NCBI RefSeq assembly: GCF_052113705.1 | Contig: NZ_JBGQOG010000005.1 | Span: 264,684 to 328,683, forward strand | DNA: 64,000 nucleotides | Direction: 5' to 3' | Origin: JBGQOG01 sp052113705 | Lineage (GTDB): Bacteria > Pseudomonadota > Alphaproteobacteria > Rhodobacterales > Rhodobacteraceae | Shown here: positions 46,222-55,539 of the stretch, in pieces | Numbering within the stretch: the first letter of the stretch is position 1 | How the letters are laid out: each line of letters opens with the position of its first letter | Notes under the pieces: generated by a model | The model's database searches: none | The model's input: the letters and a program-made list of their open reading frames with translations, nothing else | What the model was told of the DNA's origin: nothing | Position numbers and translations under genes: made by a program

Positions 46222-47087
46222 CGCAGCACCGGGTCAAAGCGGAGTTTAAGCCCCTCGCCCAGCTGCGAAAAGCTGAGCACAGTGAGGAACAGGGTGATCA
46301 GCGGCGCCATCAGCACCCACCAGGCGAAATGCAGCGAGGCGCGGCCCTCGGCGATCATGCCGCCCCAGGTGGGCGCGTCGGAGGAGAGCGAGAGATTGAC
46401 GAAGCTCAGGATGGCCTCGACGATCACCGCGATGCCCATTTCGAGCGAGAGAAGCGCAAGGATGGTGGGCAGCACATTGGGCAGGATTTCCTGCCGCAGG
46501 ATCGCAAAGCGGCTGGCGCCGCCGATGCGGGCGCTGTCGACATAATCCATCTGGCTTTGCACCATGGTTTCGGCGCGCACCACCCGCGCAAAGCGCGTCC
46601 AGTCGATCAGCGCGATCGCGAGGATGACCGAAGTGAGCCCGGTGCCGATCACCGCCACCAGCAAAATGGCGAACAGAACCGGCGGAAACGCCATCCAGAT
46701 GTCCACCAGACGCGAGATCAGCCGGTCCCACCAGCCACCGTAAAAGCCGGCCAGAAGCCCGAGGATCGAGCCGGTCACGGCAGCGGCCAGTGCCGCCGTG
46801 GCGCTGACGATCAGCGCGATCCGGGCGCCGTAGATCAGCCGCGACAGCACATCACGGCCCAGACTGTCGGTGCCCAGAAGATAACCCGGCTCGGCCCCGG
46901 GCGCCCAGGCGGGGGGCAGCCGCTCCAGCATCAGATCCTGCGCGAGCGGATCATGCGGCGCCACCAGCGGCGCAAAAATCGCGGCCAGCAGCAGGAGCGA
47001 CAGCCAGGCCAGCGGCAGCCACAGCCGCAGGTTCAGCGGGCGTCGGCGCGGCGCCGCGCGGGGCGCGGAAAGGGTGGTTTCAACCAT
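46218..47087 (-). CDS. Opp/Dpp-type ABC permease, DppC-like
   Basis: 289 residues, N-terminal cytoplasmic tail then six helices. Family blocks LLGTDSLGRDVLSRLIYGARIAL (about 77-99) and VRAETMVQSQMDYVDSARIGGASRFAILRQEILPN (EAA loop, about 170-205). Overlaps the companion permease by 8 bases. Confidence 0.95.
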   Translation of the reverse strand: MVETTLSAPRAAPRRRPLNLRLWLPLAWLSLLLLAAIFAPLVAPHDPLAQDLMLERLPPAWAPGAEPGYLLGTDSLGRDVLSRLIYGARIALIVSATAALAAAVTGSILGLLAGFYGGWWDRLISRLVDIWMAFPPVLFAILLVAVIGTGLTSVILAIALIDWTRFARVVRAETMVQSQMDYVDSARIGGASRFAILRQEILPNVLPTILALLSLEMGIAVIVEAILSFVNLSLSSDAPTWGGMIAEGRASLHFAWWVLMAPLITLFLTVLSFSQLGEGLKLRFDPVLR

Positions 47088-48084
47088 GACGCATCCTCGG
47101 GTTCAGCAGGGCATAGGACAGATCGACCAGCAGATTGATGGTGATGAACAGCGCCGCAAACAGCAGCACGATGGCCTGTATCAGCGGCAGATCGCGGTTG
47201 ATCACCGCATCAATCGCCATATTGCCCAGGCCCTCATATGAGAACAGCCGCTCCACGATGACGGTGCCGCCGATCAGAAAGGTGAACTGCACCCCCACCA
47301 GCGTCAGCGTCGGCAGGGCCGCATTGCGCAGGGCTTCGCGCAGGATCACCCCGGTTTCCGACAGGCCGCGCACCCGCGCCAGCGTTGCGTAATCCAGCGA
47401 GAGTTGTTCCTTGAGGCTTTGCTTCAACAGCTGCGCGATCATCGCCGCGAGCGGCAGCGCCAGCGCCAGCGCGGGCATCAACATATGCGCCAGCACATTG
47501 CCGACAATGTCAAAGCGGCCGCGCAGCACCCCCTCCAGCACAAAGAAATTGCTGGTGAAATCCACATCCAGACGCGGATCAATCCGGCCAGAGATGGAGA
47601 GCACCGGCCAGAACACCCCAAAGGCCAGGATCAGCAGCAGCCCCCAGAGGAAATCGGGCACCGACAGCGCCGCCCCGGCACCGATGTCGAGGCCCAGCTC
47701 GGTCGCGGTGCCCCGGCGTTTGGCCCCGATCACCGCGAGCGTGCCGCCCAATGCCACCGCCAGCGTCAGCGCCATCAGCGCCAGTTCCAGGGTCGCGGGC
47801 AGGCGGCTCAGCACCAGCGCATCGGCGGGCTGGCGCAGTGTGATCGAGGTGCCCCAATCGCCGGTCAGCACATTGCCCAGCCAGATGACGAACTGCGCAC
47901 TCAGGCTTTTGTCAAAGCCATAGAGCGCCTTGAGCCGCAGGATATCGGCCTCGGTCGCGCCCGGGGGCAGCATCATCGCAATCGGGTTGCCGGGCGCCAC
48001 CCGGACAAGGACAAAGACCACCACCGCCACGCCAAACAGCGTGGCCAGACTGGTCACTGCCCTGAGAAACAGGGATCGTAGCAT
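47080..48084 (-). CDS. Opp/Dpp-type ABC permease, DppB-like
   Basis: 334 residues, six helices. N-terminal MLRSLFLRAVTSLATLFGVAVVVFVLVRVAPGNP is typical; the EAA loop is YATLARVRGLSETGVILREALRNAALP (about 215-241) and the end LSYALLNPRMRHG. ATG at 48084 (AAGG 8 bases upstream) is preferred over a longer reading. Confidence 0.95.
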   Translation of the reverse strand: MLRSLFLRAVTSLATLFGVAVVVFVLVRVAPGNPIAMMLPPGATEADILRLKALYGFDKSLSAQFVIWLGNVLTGDWGTSITLRQPADALVLSRLPATLELALMALTLAVALGGTLAVIGAKRRGTATELGLDIGAGAALSVPDFLWGLLLILAFGVFWPVLSISGRIDPRLDVDFTSNFFVLEGVLRGRFDIVGNVLAHMLMPALALALPLAAMIAQLLKQSLKEQLSLDYATLARVRGLSETGVILREALRNAALPTLTLVGVQFTFLIGGTVIVERLFSYEGLGNMAIDAVINRDLPLIQAIVLLFAALFITINLLVDLSYALLNPRMRHG

Positions 48085-48157
48085 TTTTTCGGCCTTGCTT
48101 GAGCAAAGGATCAGAGCGGCGCGGCGTCCGCTCTGATCGGGTCGGAGGGCGCCCGTC

Positions 48158-49684
48158 TCAGGCGCGGGCAATGCCCTGCGGCAGCAGATCGCCCGAGGCA
48201 TAGCCGGTGACGTTCAGCGTGCTGTCAAAGACGATCGGCATCACATATTGCAAAAGCGGGATCACATAGCCCTCTTCGGCGATATGGCGCGACACGGCCT
48301 TGTACCCGGCGATGCGTTTCTCCTCATCGGGTTCCGAAAAGAGCGGGGCGATCATCCCGACCAGATCGGCGGAATCCCAGACCGAATGCGGCGAGGGGCC
48401 GAACATGGCAAAACCGGTTGAGGTTGAGGGGTCGCCGATGGAATTGCCCCAGTTGTAAAAGGCCGCCGGGGCCAGCGTGTCTGCGGCGCGCAGCTCGTAA
48501 TGTTTGGCGATCTCATAGACTTCGATCTCGGCCTCGATCCCGACCTTGCGCCACATGCCAACGATGGCCTGCACCATCTCATAATCCTTGGGCTTGAAAC
48601 CACGGGTGGTCTGGATGGTGAAGGTCACCGGCTTTTCCGGCGAATAGCCGGAGGCCGCCAGCAGGTCGCGGGCCTTGTCGGGGTTGTAATCCACCACGAT
48701 GGTCTCGTCATAGGCGGCGTAACCCGGCACCTCCAGCGTTGACAGGGGGCGGCCGTAGCCGCGCAAAAGCCGGTCGATGATGAGCTGTTTGTCGATGGCA
48801 TAATGCGCCGCCAGGCGGACATTCTTGTCCAGCATGACATCGATATCGTTCAGGAAGATCATGCCGATATCGGTGATCGGCTGCGCAATGCCGGACAGGC
48901 CGGGCAAAGCGATCAGCCGGTCATATTCTTCATAGGGCATGTTGGAGGTGACCTGCGCATTGCCGCTCTCGATTTCGGCGACGCGGCTGGCGGCATCGGT
49001 CACAAATTTCACCGTCACCGTTTCAAAGGCGGGGACACCGCCCCAATAGGTCGGGTTAGCGCGCAGGCGCACATAGGCGCCCCGCTCAAAGGCTTCGATG
49101 CGGTACGGGCCGGTGCCGATCGGGGCGGCCTCGAAACCCTCGGCCCCGACTTTTTCGTAATAGGCTTTCGGCAGGACATAGGCGGTCAGGAAGGCCATCC
49201 ATTTGAACAGGGCCGGTTCGAATTCCCTGACATCGGCCGTGATAACCTGCCCGTCAACGCTGAAATTGCCGATCTTGGCCCACATGAACTGCATCGGATT
49301 GCCGGTTGCGGGATCGGCGGCGCGCTCCAGCGACCAGACGACATCTTCGGGGGTGAAGGCATCGCCATTGTGCCAGGTAACCCCGTCCCGCACCGTCAGA
49401 TGGATCCGGGTCTTGTCCTCGCTGTAGCCCCAGTCGGTCAGCAGGCCCGGGCCAAAGCTCAGATCCGGTGCCTGATCGACATAGCGGTCAAACACCGCCA
49501 GATAGAGCGATTGCAGCGCCGGATTGACCGCGGCGGGGCCGGTCGTCGGGTCCCAGCTTTGCGCCGCGACGTTATAGGCGATGGTCAGATCGCCCGCAGC
49601 CTGCGCCTGTGCGCCAAAGGGCAGCACGGCCAGCCCGCCGAGGGCGGCGGAGCGGGTCAGGAAATCGCGACGGTTCAGGGTCAT
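48158..49684 (-). CDS. ABC transporter substrate-binding protein, SBP_bac_5 family
   Basis: 508 residues. Tat-like signal NRRDFLTRSAALGG with hydrophobic stretch to about residue 29. The receptor has GLLTDWGYSEDKTRIHLTVRDGVTWHNGDAFTPEDVVWSLER (about 79-120), the family signature for peptide, nickel and other cargo. Export by Tat suggests a cofactor- or metal-bound, or folded, receptor. Start ATG at 49684, GGAGAG upstream. The ABC transporter follows the flavoenzyme/IorAB genes on the same strand, so it may import their substrate. Confidence 0.93.
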   Translation of the reverse strand: MTLNRRDFLTRSAALGGLAVLPFGAQAQAAGDLTIAYNVAAQSWDPTTGPAAVNPALQSLYLAVFDRYVDQAPDLSFGPGLLTDWGYSEDKTRIHLTVRDGVTWHNGDAFTPEDVVWSLERAADPATGNPMQFMWAKIGNFSVDGQVITADVREFEPALFKWMAFLTAYVLPKAYYEKVGAEGFEAAPIGTGPYRIEAFERGAYVRLRANPTYWGGVPAFETVTVKFVTDAASRVAEIESGNAQVTSNMPYEEYDRLIALPGLSGIAQPITDIGMIFLNDIDVMLDKNVRLAAHYAIDKQLIIDRLLRGYGRPLSTLEVPGYAAYDETIVVDYNPDKARDLLAASGYSPEKPVTFTIQTTRGFKPKDYEMVQAIVGMWRKVGIEAEIEVYEIAKHYELRAADTLAPAAFYNWGNSIGDPSTSTGFAMFGPSPHSVWDSADLVGMIAPLFSEPDEEKRIAGYKAVSRHIAEEGYVIPLLQYVMPIVFDSTLNVTGYASGDLLPQGIARA

Positions 49685-49744
49685 GGGTCTCTCCGTTGGT
49701 TTATATATAGATTTTTTATAGTTGAAGCATTTGCGCGGACGTTT

Positions 49745-49762
49745 CCCCGGCCGAGGCCGGGG
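49745..49762 (-). terminator. Hairpin after the downstream flavoenzyme gene
   Basis: CCCCGGCC and GGCCGGGG are perfectly complementary with 2 bases between, immediately after the stop of the upstream flavoenzyme. It separates this gene from the ABC operon; without a U-run it may reduce rather than block read-through. Confidence 0.5.
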
Positions 49763-51301
49763 TTACAGCTCTTGTGCGGTGAAGTAGCCGGAGCCCGCGC
49801 CGGTACCGGCGCCGGGCCAGGTCGCCGCCCCGATCAGCCGCAGGCCGCGGATCGGGGTTCGGCCATCAGCAAAGCCGCGCAGCGGGCGGAACAGGAAGTT
49901 CTGCGTCAGATGGTGCGAGCCGCAGATCTGATCGCCGCCGACGAGATTGGGGTTGGCAGCCTCCAGATCGGCGGGGGACTGCACGGTTTGCGCCAGAATG
50001 CCCGCGCGGAAACCCGGCGCCTGTTCCTCGATCAGGTCGAGCACCCGCTCGGCCATCGCCGCTTTGGCCCCGGCCCAGTCGCGGGCCGTGATCTCGCCGC
50101 GGGCATCGCCCCGGATCTCGGGGGGCATCACCCGTGCCTGCACCCAGAGCGTATGCTGGCCCTCTGGCGCGCGGCTGGGGTCAAAGACGGTCGGCTGCCC
50201 CACCACCAGCACCGGGGATGCGGGCAGCAGTCCGGCCATTGCCTGCGCATAGCACTGCGCGGCGTTATCGGCCGAGCGGCCGACATGCACATAGGCAAAG
50301 CGGCGCAGGGCCTCGGCCTGCCAAGGCACCGGGCCGGACAGCGCCAGATGGATCATCAGCGTGCCGGGCGCGTGGCGGAACCGCGTCATGCCCTGATCAA
50401 AGCGCGCCTCTCCGCTGCCGCCGGTCAGGCGGATCAGATGTTTGGGGGCCAATGTCGCCAGCACGGTCTGCGCCGCCACCGGGCCGGTCGTGGTGTCCAC
50501 CCCCGTGACGCGGCCCGCCCGGTGGTGAATGGCGGTCACCTCGGTGTTGCAGCGGATCTCGCCGCCATGCGCCTCGATCATCGCCACCAGCGCGCGGGTG
50601 ACCGTATCGGCACCGCCCTTGCCAATCACCATGCCCATCGCCTGACCGCCCATCGCCTCGAGATAGGGAAAGATCGCGCCACCGGCGATGTCGGGGGCGA
50701 AATCCAGATGCAGGCCCCAGCTGGACAATGCTGCGTGCAGGCGGGGGTCCTCAAAGGTCTCCTCCAGCCAGTGCCGGGGCGAGGTCAGCAGAAAGCGGCC
50801 AAGGTCCAGCAGCCCCGCCGTGCCCTGCTGCCGCCAGGCCTTCCAGAGGAATTTTGCCAATGCGCCGCGTTTCATCGGCGTGCCCAGCAAACCGCCGATA
50901 AAGCCCGCCTTTTGCGGAAATTCCGCCATCAGCGCGCGCCAGGTGGCCCGGTCTGTCTCCGAGGCAAAGGAGGCCAGCGTCTCCTCGACATCGGTCGAGA
51001 CGCCCAGCCAGTCGCCGGGGGCGAGCGCCTGTGCAAAGGGGCGGGCCACCGGCACGAATTCGCAGCCATGCCGGGCCATCTCGGCGCCGTGCCGCGCCAT
51101 GAAGGCGGAACCGGCGAACATCGACAGGTTCATCGCCGCGACGTCGTGGCGAAACCCGGGCAGGGTCAGCTCTTCGGTGCGCACCGCGCCCCCCGGTGTC
51201 GGGCCGCGCTCCAGCACCAGCACGCGGCGGCCGCGCGCGGCCAGATCCGCCGCCGCCACGAGCCCGTTGATCCCGGCACCAAGGATAAGGATATCGCTCA
51301 T
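49763..51301 (-). CDS. Phytoene-desaturase-like FAD-dependent oxidoreductase (copy 1)
   Basis: 512 residues in the CrtI/PYROXD2-like amine-oxidase clan. The FAD-binding Rossmann loop ILGAGINGLVAAADLAARGRRVLVLERGPTPGG is at residues 4-36; the C-terminal FAD block is LIGAATWPGAGTGAGSGYFTAQEL. A shared signature ANPNLVGGDQ precedes it. The reaction is not predictable; the clan includes desaturases and amine oxidases. The start overlaps the iorB stop by 4 bases, so it is co-expressed with IorAB. A paralogue lies at 55536-57098. Confidence 0.87.
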   Translation of the reverse strand: MSDILILGAGINGLVAAADLAARGRRVLVLERGPTPGGAVRTEELTLPGFRHDVAAMNLSMFAGSAFMARHGAEMARHGCEFVPVARPFAQALAPGDWLGVSTDVEETLASFASETDRATWRALMAEFPQKAGFIGGLLGTPMKRGALAKFLWKAWRQQGTAGLLDLGRFLLTSPRHWLEETFEDPRLHAALSSWGLHLDFAPDIAGGAIFPYLEAMGGQAMGMVIGKGGADTVTRALVAMIEAHGGEIRCNTEVTAIHHRAGRVTGVDTTTGPVAAQTVLATLAPKHLIRLTGGSGEARFDQGMTRFRHAPGTLMIHLALSGPVPWQAEALRRFAYVHVGRSADNAAQCYAQAMAGLLPASPVLVVGQPTVFDPSRAPEGQHTLWVQARVMPPEIRGDARGEITARDWAGAKAAMAERVLDLIEEQAPGFRAGILAQTVQSPADLEAANPNLVGGDQICGSHHLTQNFLFRPLRGFADGRTPIRGLRLIGAATWPGAGTGAGSGYFTAQEL

Positions 51302-52854
51302 GCCCGATTGCCCGCAAAGCTGGCGACCGTGGCCAATGCCCCGTCGAGCGCCGTGCCCTTTTCATCGGCAAGGGCCGCGGTGCGCAGGCGGCGCATCCAC
51401 TCGGCGGCATCGGGGCGACCCGCGAGCAGTCGCGCGCCCTCCATCACGCGGGAAAACTTGGACAGCCCGCGGGCATGCGTGTCGGAATAGCCCTTGATCA
51501 GCCGGTAGTTGGCAAAGAGCTCGGCCGCCAGGGCCCGGTCAGTTTCCGCCGCCTGCAAACAGGCCCGCAGCCAGTTTTGCACATGCGCCATCTCGGTCTC
51601 ATGCCGCAAGAGACTGCGTCGCCAGGGGCGCAGCGCCGAGACCAGCCACAGCGCCAGAAACCCCGGCAGGCTGTCGGTGCGGATGCGGCGGCCCTTGTCA
51701 AAATGCTTGCCATAAAAGCGCGCCAGGCCGGTGCTGGCCTGCGCCCGCCGCCCCAGCCGCCGGGGCAGGGTGGTGGTGAATTCCTCGAACCGGGGGTGGA
51801 AATACTCGGTCAGCATCATCAGCTGTTCGCTCTTGACCGACACTTCCTGCCGCACGCGCGCAAAACGCGACGCGCGGGTCTTCAGATCGGCCACCCGCAG
51901 CAAATCGTCATAGCAGAGCGCCCGGGCAAGATATTTCGCGGCATTGACCGACATCGCATAGGGGGCGGCATCCAGAGCCAGGGTCTGCTCGAGCGCGTCG
52001 AGATAGTCGGCCCCATAGGCCGCATCCTGATAATCCACCACTTTTTGCAGCCCCAGCCGCGCCATCTCGCGCACTTCGGGGGGCAGGATGGCCAGACGGG
52101 ATTGCAGCGCGGCCCAGGGGCCCTGCAGTTTCGCAGGCACATGCAGGGCCTGCGGCACGGGTGCCGCCACGGCCTCAACCGGAGGCACGGCGGTGCCTTT
52201 GGCGCAGTCATAGGCCCCGGCAAAGGCGCGCAACGACGCCTCTACCCCGCGGCCGGACCTGCGGATCACGGCTTCAAAACTCTCGCGCGGGAAGGGCAGG
52301 GCACCCGAGCCCGCCAGCGCGCCGAAGAGCGAGGCCGAGATCACCGACCCCGCCTGTTTCGCCAGCGTCTCCATGTCAAAGGCCACCACCTGATCGGCGG
52401 CAATCCCCAGCGCCGCGATCACTTCGGGGCCATCGGCGCGCCCGTCGCCGGGCGCGATCTTTTCCGACACCGCCGCGATCCGGTGGGTGGAGGCAATCAG
52501 CGTCGTCCGTCCGGGCGTGACGAAACCGCGCATCACCGCGCGCCCGGCCTCCATCAGTTCCGACGCGATCAGAATGTCGACATCACCCTCGGAGGGGGAC
52601 AGGGCAAAAACCGGCATCCGCCCGGTATCGCGGCACATTTCCACGTAGTAGATGGTGGCGCCGGTCCGTTGCGCCACCCCGGCAACCGAGGTGGATTGTG
52701 CGTGATAGCCATTGGCCTCGGCAACCGCGACGATCCAGTTGGTCAGCACGCCGCCGCCCTGACCGCCCACGGCCAGCGCCGCGAGGGTGATGATGCTTTC
52801 GCCATCGGGGCCGGGCGAGCGGCGGGCGATGCGGGGGGTAACTTGCAGGTTCAT
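51298..52854 (-). CDS. iorB: Indolepyruvate oxidoreductase beta subunit, extended aerobic type
   Basis: 518 residues. The N-terminal 190 or so form the pyruvate-ferredoxin-oxidoreductase gamma-like domain (ALAVGGQGGGVLTNWIVAVAEANGYHAQSTSVAGVAQRTGA), as in IorB. A further ~300 residues have no iron-sulfur motif, forming a helix-rich extension found in aerobic bacterial IorB homologues. Partner to IorA, 10 bases upstream; converts arylpyruvates to aryl-acetyl-CoA. ATG at 52854, GAGGAC 7 bases upstream; overlaps the flavoenzyme gene by 4 bases. Confidence 0.88.
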   Translation of the reverse strand: MNLQVTPRIARRSPGPDGESIITLAALAVGGQGGGVLTNWIVAVAEANGYHAQSTSVAGVAQRTGATIYYVEMCRDTGRMPVFALSPSEGDVDILIASELMEAGRAVMRGFVTPGRTTLIASTHRIAAVSEKIAPGDGRADGPEVIAALGIAADQVVAFDMETLAKQAGSVISASLFGALAGSGALPFPRESFEAVIRRSGRGVEASLRAFAGAYDCAKGTAVPPVEAVAAPVPQALHVPAKLQGPWAALQSRLAILPPEVREMARLGLQKVVDYQDAAYGADYLDALEQTLALDAAPYAMSVNAAKYLARALCYDDLLRVADLKTRASRFARVRQEVSVKSEQLMMLTEYFHPRFEEFTTTLPRRLGRRAQASTGLARFYGKHFDKGRRIRTDSLPGFLALWLVSALRPWRRSLLRHETEMAHVQNWLRACLQAAETDRALAAELFANYRLIKGYSDTHARGLSKFSRVMEGARLLAGRPDAAEWMRRLRTAALADEKGTALDGALATVASFAGNRA

Positions 52855-52864
52855 CGCGGGGTCC

Positions 52865-55009
52865 TCACTGGAAAACGATGCGCGCGGCATCGCGGCGGGC
52901 CTGCAGCCAGCCGGTGATCCGGCCCGCAACACGGGCGCGGCGGCTCTCGGCACGCGACGGGTTGGTGACCACGCGGACCTCGTAAAAGCTGGGGCAGAGC
53001 ACGGCAGCATCGGCCACCTCTCCGCAATTGCCGCAACCGACGCAGGTCTGGTCGATCGCCGCCACCGGGTCATCGCGCAGCGGATCGCCGGTATCCTTCA
53101 CCGACAGCGACGGGCAGCCAGAGAGCCGCATGCAGGCGTGATCGCCGGTGCAGATGTCCTCATCGACGCCAAAGCGGGGCCGCTCGACACGTTTGCCCTC
53201 TTTGGCGGCCTTTGCCAGCAGCGGTTTGACCCGACGCTCTTTGTTCAGCATGCATTCCGACGAGGCGATGATGACCTTGGGCCCCTCTTCCTGCGAAGCC
53301 AGCGCCTCTTTCAGCGTGTCGCGCATTTTGGTGACATCATAGGTGCGGTCGATCTGGCGCACCCATTTCACCCCCATCCCCTTCACCGCCTGGGTGATGG
53401 AATTATTGGTGGATTTGGTTTTGTTCTGCGCGCGGCTGGACAGGATGTCCTGTCCGCCGGTGGCCGAGGAGTAGAAATTGTCGACGATGACGATCACGCC
53501 GTCATTCTTGTTGAACACCGCATTGCCAACGGATGAGGTCAGGCCATTGTGCCAGAATCCGCCATCGCCGACGAAAGAGATCGAGCGTTTGCCGCTCCGG
53601 TCGGTGTTCTGAAAGGCCGAAGCCGAGGCCGGCCCAAGGCCATAGCCCATCGTGGTCGCCCCGAGGTCGAAGGGCGGCATGATCGAAAACAGATGGCAGC
53701 CGATATCCGAGGCGATGTGATGTTCGCCGAGTTCCTGCTGCACCAGTTTGGTGGCGGCAAAGATCGGGCGCTCCGGGCAGCCGGTGCAAAAACCGGGCGG
53801 CCGGGCGGGCAGCATTTTCGACAGATCGGGGATCGCCACCGGGGTTTCATTGGTGGCGATCTTGGCCACCGGCAGCACCTCGGGGGCATGCGCCTCAAAA
53901 AAGGCGCCGAGGCTGTCGACCATCACCTGACCGGTATATTCACCAAATTCCGGCAACAGCCCTTTGCCTTCCAGACGGATGTGTTTCCCGGCCTTGTAAA
54001 GCATCAGGCCGATGGCCTGTTCCATGTAATTGGGCTGACCCTCTTCCAGCAAGAGGACCGCATCCTTGCCCTCGCAAAAGTCGAGGATCTGGCTTTCCAA
54101 AAGCGGATAGACGGCGTTCAGGCAGAGCATGTCGACCGAGGTTTCGCCATAGATATCCGCCAGGCCCAGACGGTTCAGCGCGCGGATGACGGTGTTGTAC
54201 ATCCCACCCTGCAGGATGATCCCCACCTTGCCTCTGGGGTCGCCAAAACGCTCATTGATCCCGCGCTCCAGAATGAATTTCTCGGCAGCGGGCCAGCGTT
54301 TGGTGATCTTTTCCGCCTCATGCAGATAGGTGGCGGGCGGCAGCACGATCCGGTCCAGATTGCGCGCGGGGTTCTCCAGCGCCTGCGAGACGGTCATCGC
54401 CGGGCGTTGGTTGTCACGCGCCTCGAAATGCCCGTGCACATGGCAAGAGCGGATGCGCATCTGCAGCATCACCGGGGTGTTCGAGGCCTCGGACAGCTCA
54501 AACGCATCCCCCACCGCCTTCACGATCGAGGGCAGGTTCGGGCGCGGATCCAGCAGCCAGACCTGCGATTTCATCGCGAAAGCATGGCTGCGTTCCTGCA
54601 TGATCGAGGAGCCTTCGCCGTAATCCTCGCCGATGATGATCAGCGCGCCCCCGGTCACGCCGCCGGACGCCAGATTGGCCAGCGCATCCGAGGCTACATT
54701 GGTGCCGACGGTGGATTTGAACGTCACCGCGCCGCGGATCGGATAGTGCACCGAGGCGGCCAGCATGGCGGTGGCCGTGGCCTCTGAAGCCGAGGCCTCA
54801 AAATGCACGCCGAGGTCGGACAGGATCTCCTGACTGTCGGCCAGCACATCCATCAGATGCGAGATCGGCGAGCCCTGGTAGCCGCCGACATAGCCGACGC
54901 CATTCTCCAGCAAAGCCTTGGTGATGGCGAGGATGCCCTCACCCGAGAAGGTCTCGCCCGCTCCCATTTTCAGTTTCTGGACTTCCTTGGCGAAGGATCT
55001 TTCGGCCAT
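52865..55009 (-). CDS. iorA: Indolepyruvate ferredoxin oxidoreductase alpha subunit
   Basis: 714-residue TPP enzyme. N-terminal pyrimidine-binding domain: SGEGILAITKALLENGVGYVGGYQGSP and FEASASEATATAMLAAS. Central thiamine region: GFCTGCPERP (about 400) and VGDGGFWHNGLTSSVGNAVFNKNDGVIVIVDNFYSSATGGQ (about 476-517). C-terminal ferredoxin module: C620-x2-D623-x2-C626 ... C632P, then C656-x2-C659-x2-C662 ... C672P. The middle cysteine of the first motif is aspartate. ATG at 55009 (MAERSF) with GGGAG 7 bases upstream; a start at 55033 is less likely. Acts on indolepyruvate or phenylpyruvate. Confidence 0.92.
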   Translation of the reverse strand: MAERSFAKEVQKLKMGAGETFSGEGILAITKALLENGVGYVGGYQGSPISHLMDVLADSQEILSDLGVHFEASASEATATAMLAASVHYPIRGAVTFKSTVGTNVASDALANLASGGVTGGALIIIGEDYGEGSSIMQERSHAFAMKSQVWLLDPRPNLPSIVKAVGDAFELSEASNTPVMLQMRIRSCHVHGHFEARDNQRPAMTVSQALENPARNLDRIVLPPATYLHEAEKITKRWPAAEKFILERGINERFGDPRGKVGIILQGGMYNTVIRALNRLGLADIYGETSVDMLCLNAVYPLLESQILDFCEGKDAVLLLEEGQPNYMEQAIGLMLYKAGKHIRLEGKGLLPEFGEYTGQVMVDSLGAFFEAHAPEVLPVAKIATNETPVAIPDLSKMLPARPPGFCTGCPERPIFAATKLVQQELGEHHIASDIGCHLFSIMPPFDLGATTMGYGLGPASASAFQNTDRSGKRSISFVGDGGFWHNGLTSSVGNAVFNKNDGVIVIVDNFYSSATGGQDILSSRAQNKTKSTNNSITQAVKGMGVKWVRQIDRTYDVTKMRDTLKEALASQEEGPKVIIASSECMLNKERRVKPLLAKAAKEGKRVERPRFGVDEDICTGDHACMRLSGCPSLSVKDTGDPLRDDPVAAIDQTCVGCGNCGEVADAAVLCPSFYEVRVVTNPSRAESRRARVAGRITGWLQARRDAARIVFQ

Positions 55010-55077
55010 GGGTGGTCTCCCGTTCTTGTGCATAGGTGAGGGGCAGGGGCCGGGCAGGTCGCCACGGCGCCGCCCCG

Positions 55078-55539
55078 TCAGAAATCGTGGTGCCGGATGC
55101 CGCGCAACACGCGGGACAGCAGCGTGTTTAAGAGGACACGTTCCTCGGAGGTGAGGCTGGCGAGCATGGTTTCGCGCATCCGTTCCATCTCGGGCCAGGC
55201 GGTCTGATGGGCGATTTTCCCGGCCTCGGTCAGATGGATCATCCGCACGCGGCTGTCGGTGTCGCCGGTTTCCCGCCGGATCAGCCCGGTGTTTTCCATG
55301 CCATCCAATGTGCGCGACAGGGTCGAGGGTTTGATCACTGTCAGCACAGATAAGTCGTTGATGTTGAAGGGCCCGCCCTCGGCCAGCACCGTCAGTGCGC
55401 GCATTTGCGGCACGGTGACCCCCACGGCTTTCAGCGCATCTTCGACACCCCGGTTATAGCGCGCCATGATGCGGTTCATCAGATAGGGGGTAAAAGCCTC
55501 CAGCGCGCGGACATCGGAAGGGGTGCGGGGATCGGTCAC
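55078..55539 (-). CDS. MarR-family regulator within the IorAB operon
   Basis: 153 residues. HTH about 57-82 (FNINDLSVLTVIKPSTLSRTLDGME), beta-wing RRETGDTDSRVRMIHLTEAG. GTG start at 55539 forms a GTGA overlap with the upstream flavoenzyme stop, so it is part of the operon and probably its own regulator. The inverted repeat at 58043 could be its operator. Confidence 0.9.
   Translation of the reverse strand: MTDPRTPSDVRALEAFTPYLMNRIMARYNRGVEDALKAVGVTVPQMRALTVLAEGGPFNINDLSVLTVIKPSTLSRTLDGMENTGLIRRETGDTDSRVRMIHLTEAGKIAHQTAWPEMERMRETMLASLTSEERVLLNTLLSRVLRGIRHHDF

Noticed and set aside
48803..51490. Open frame of about 895 residues antisense to the SBP and flavoenzyme genes
   Set aside because: Low-complexity composition, crosses several well-defined genes on the other strand.
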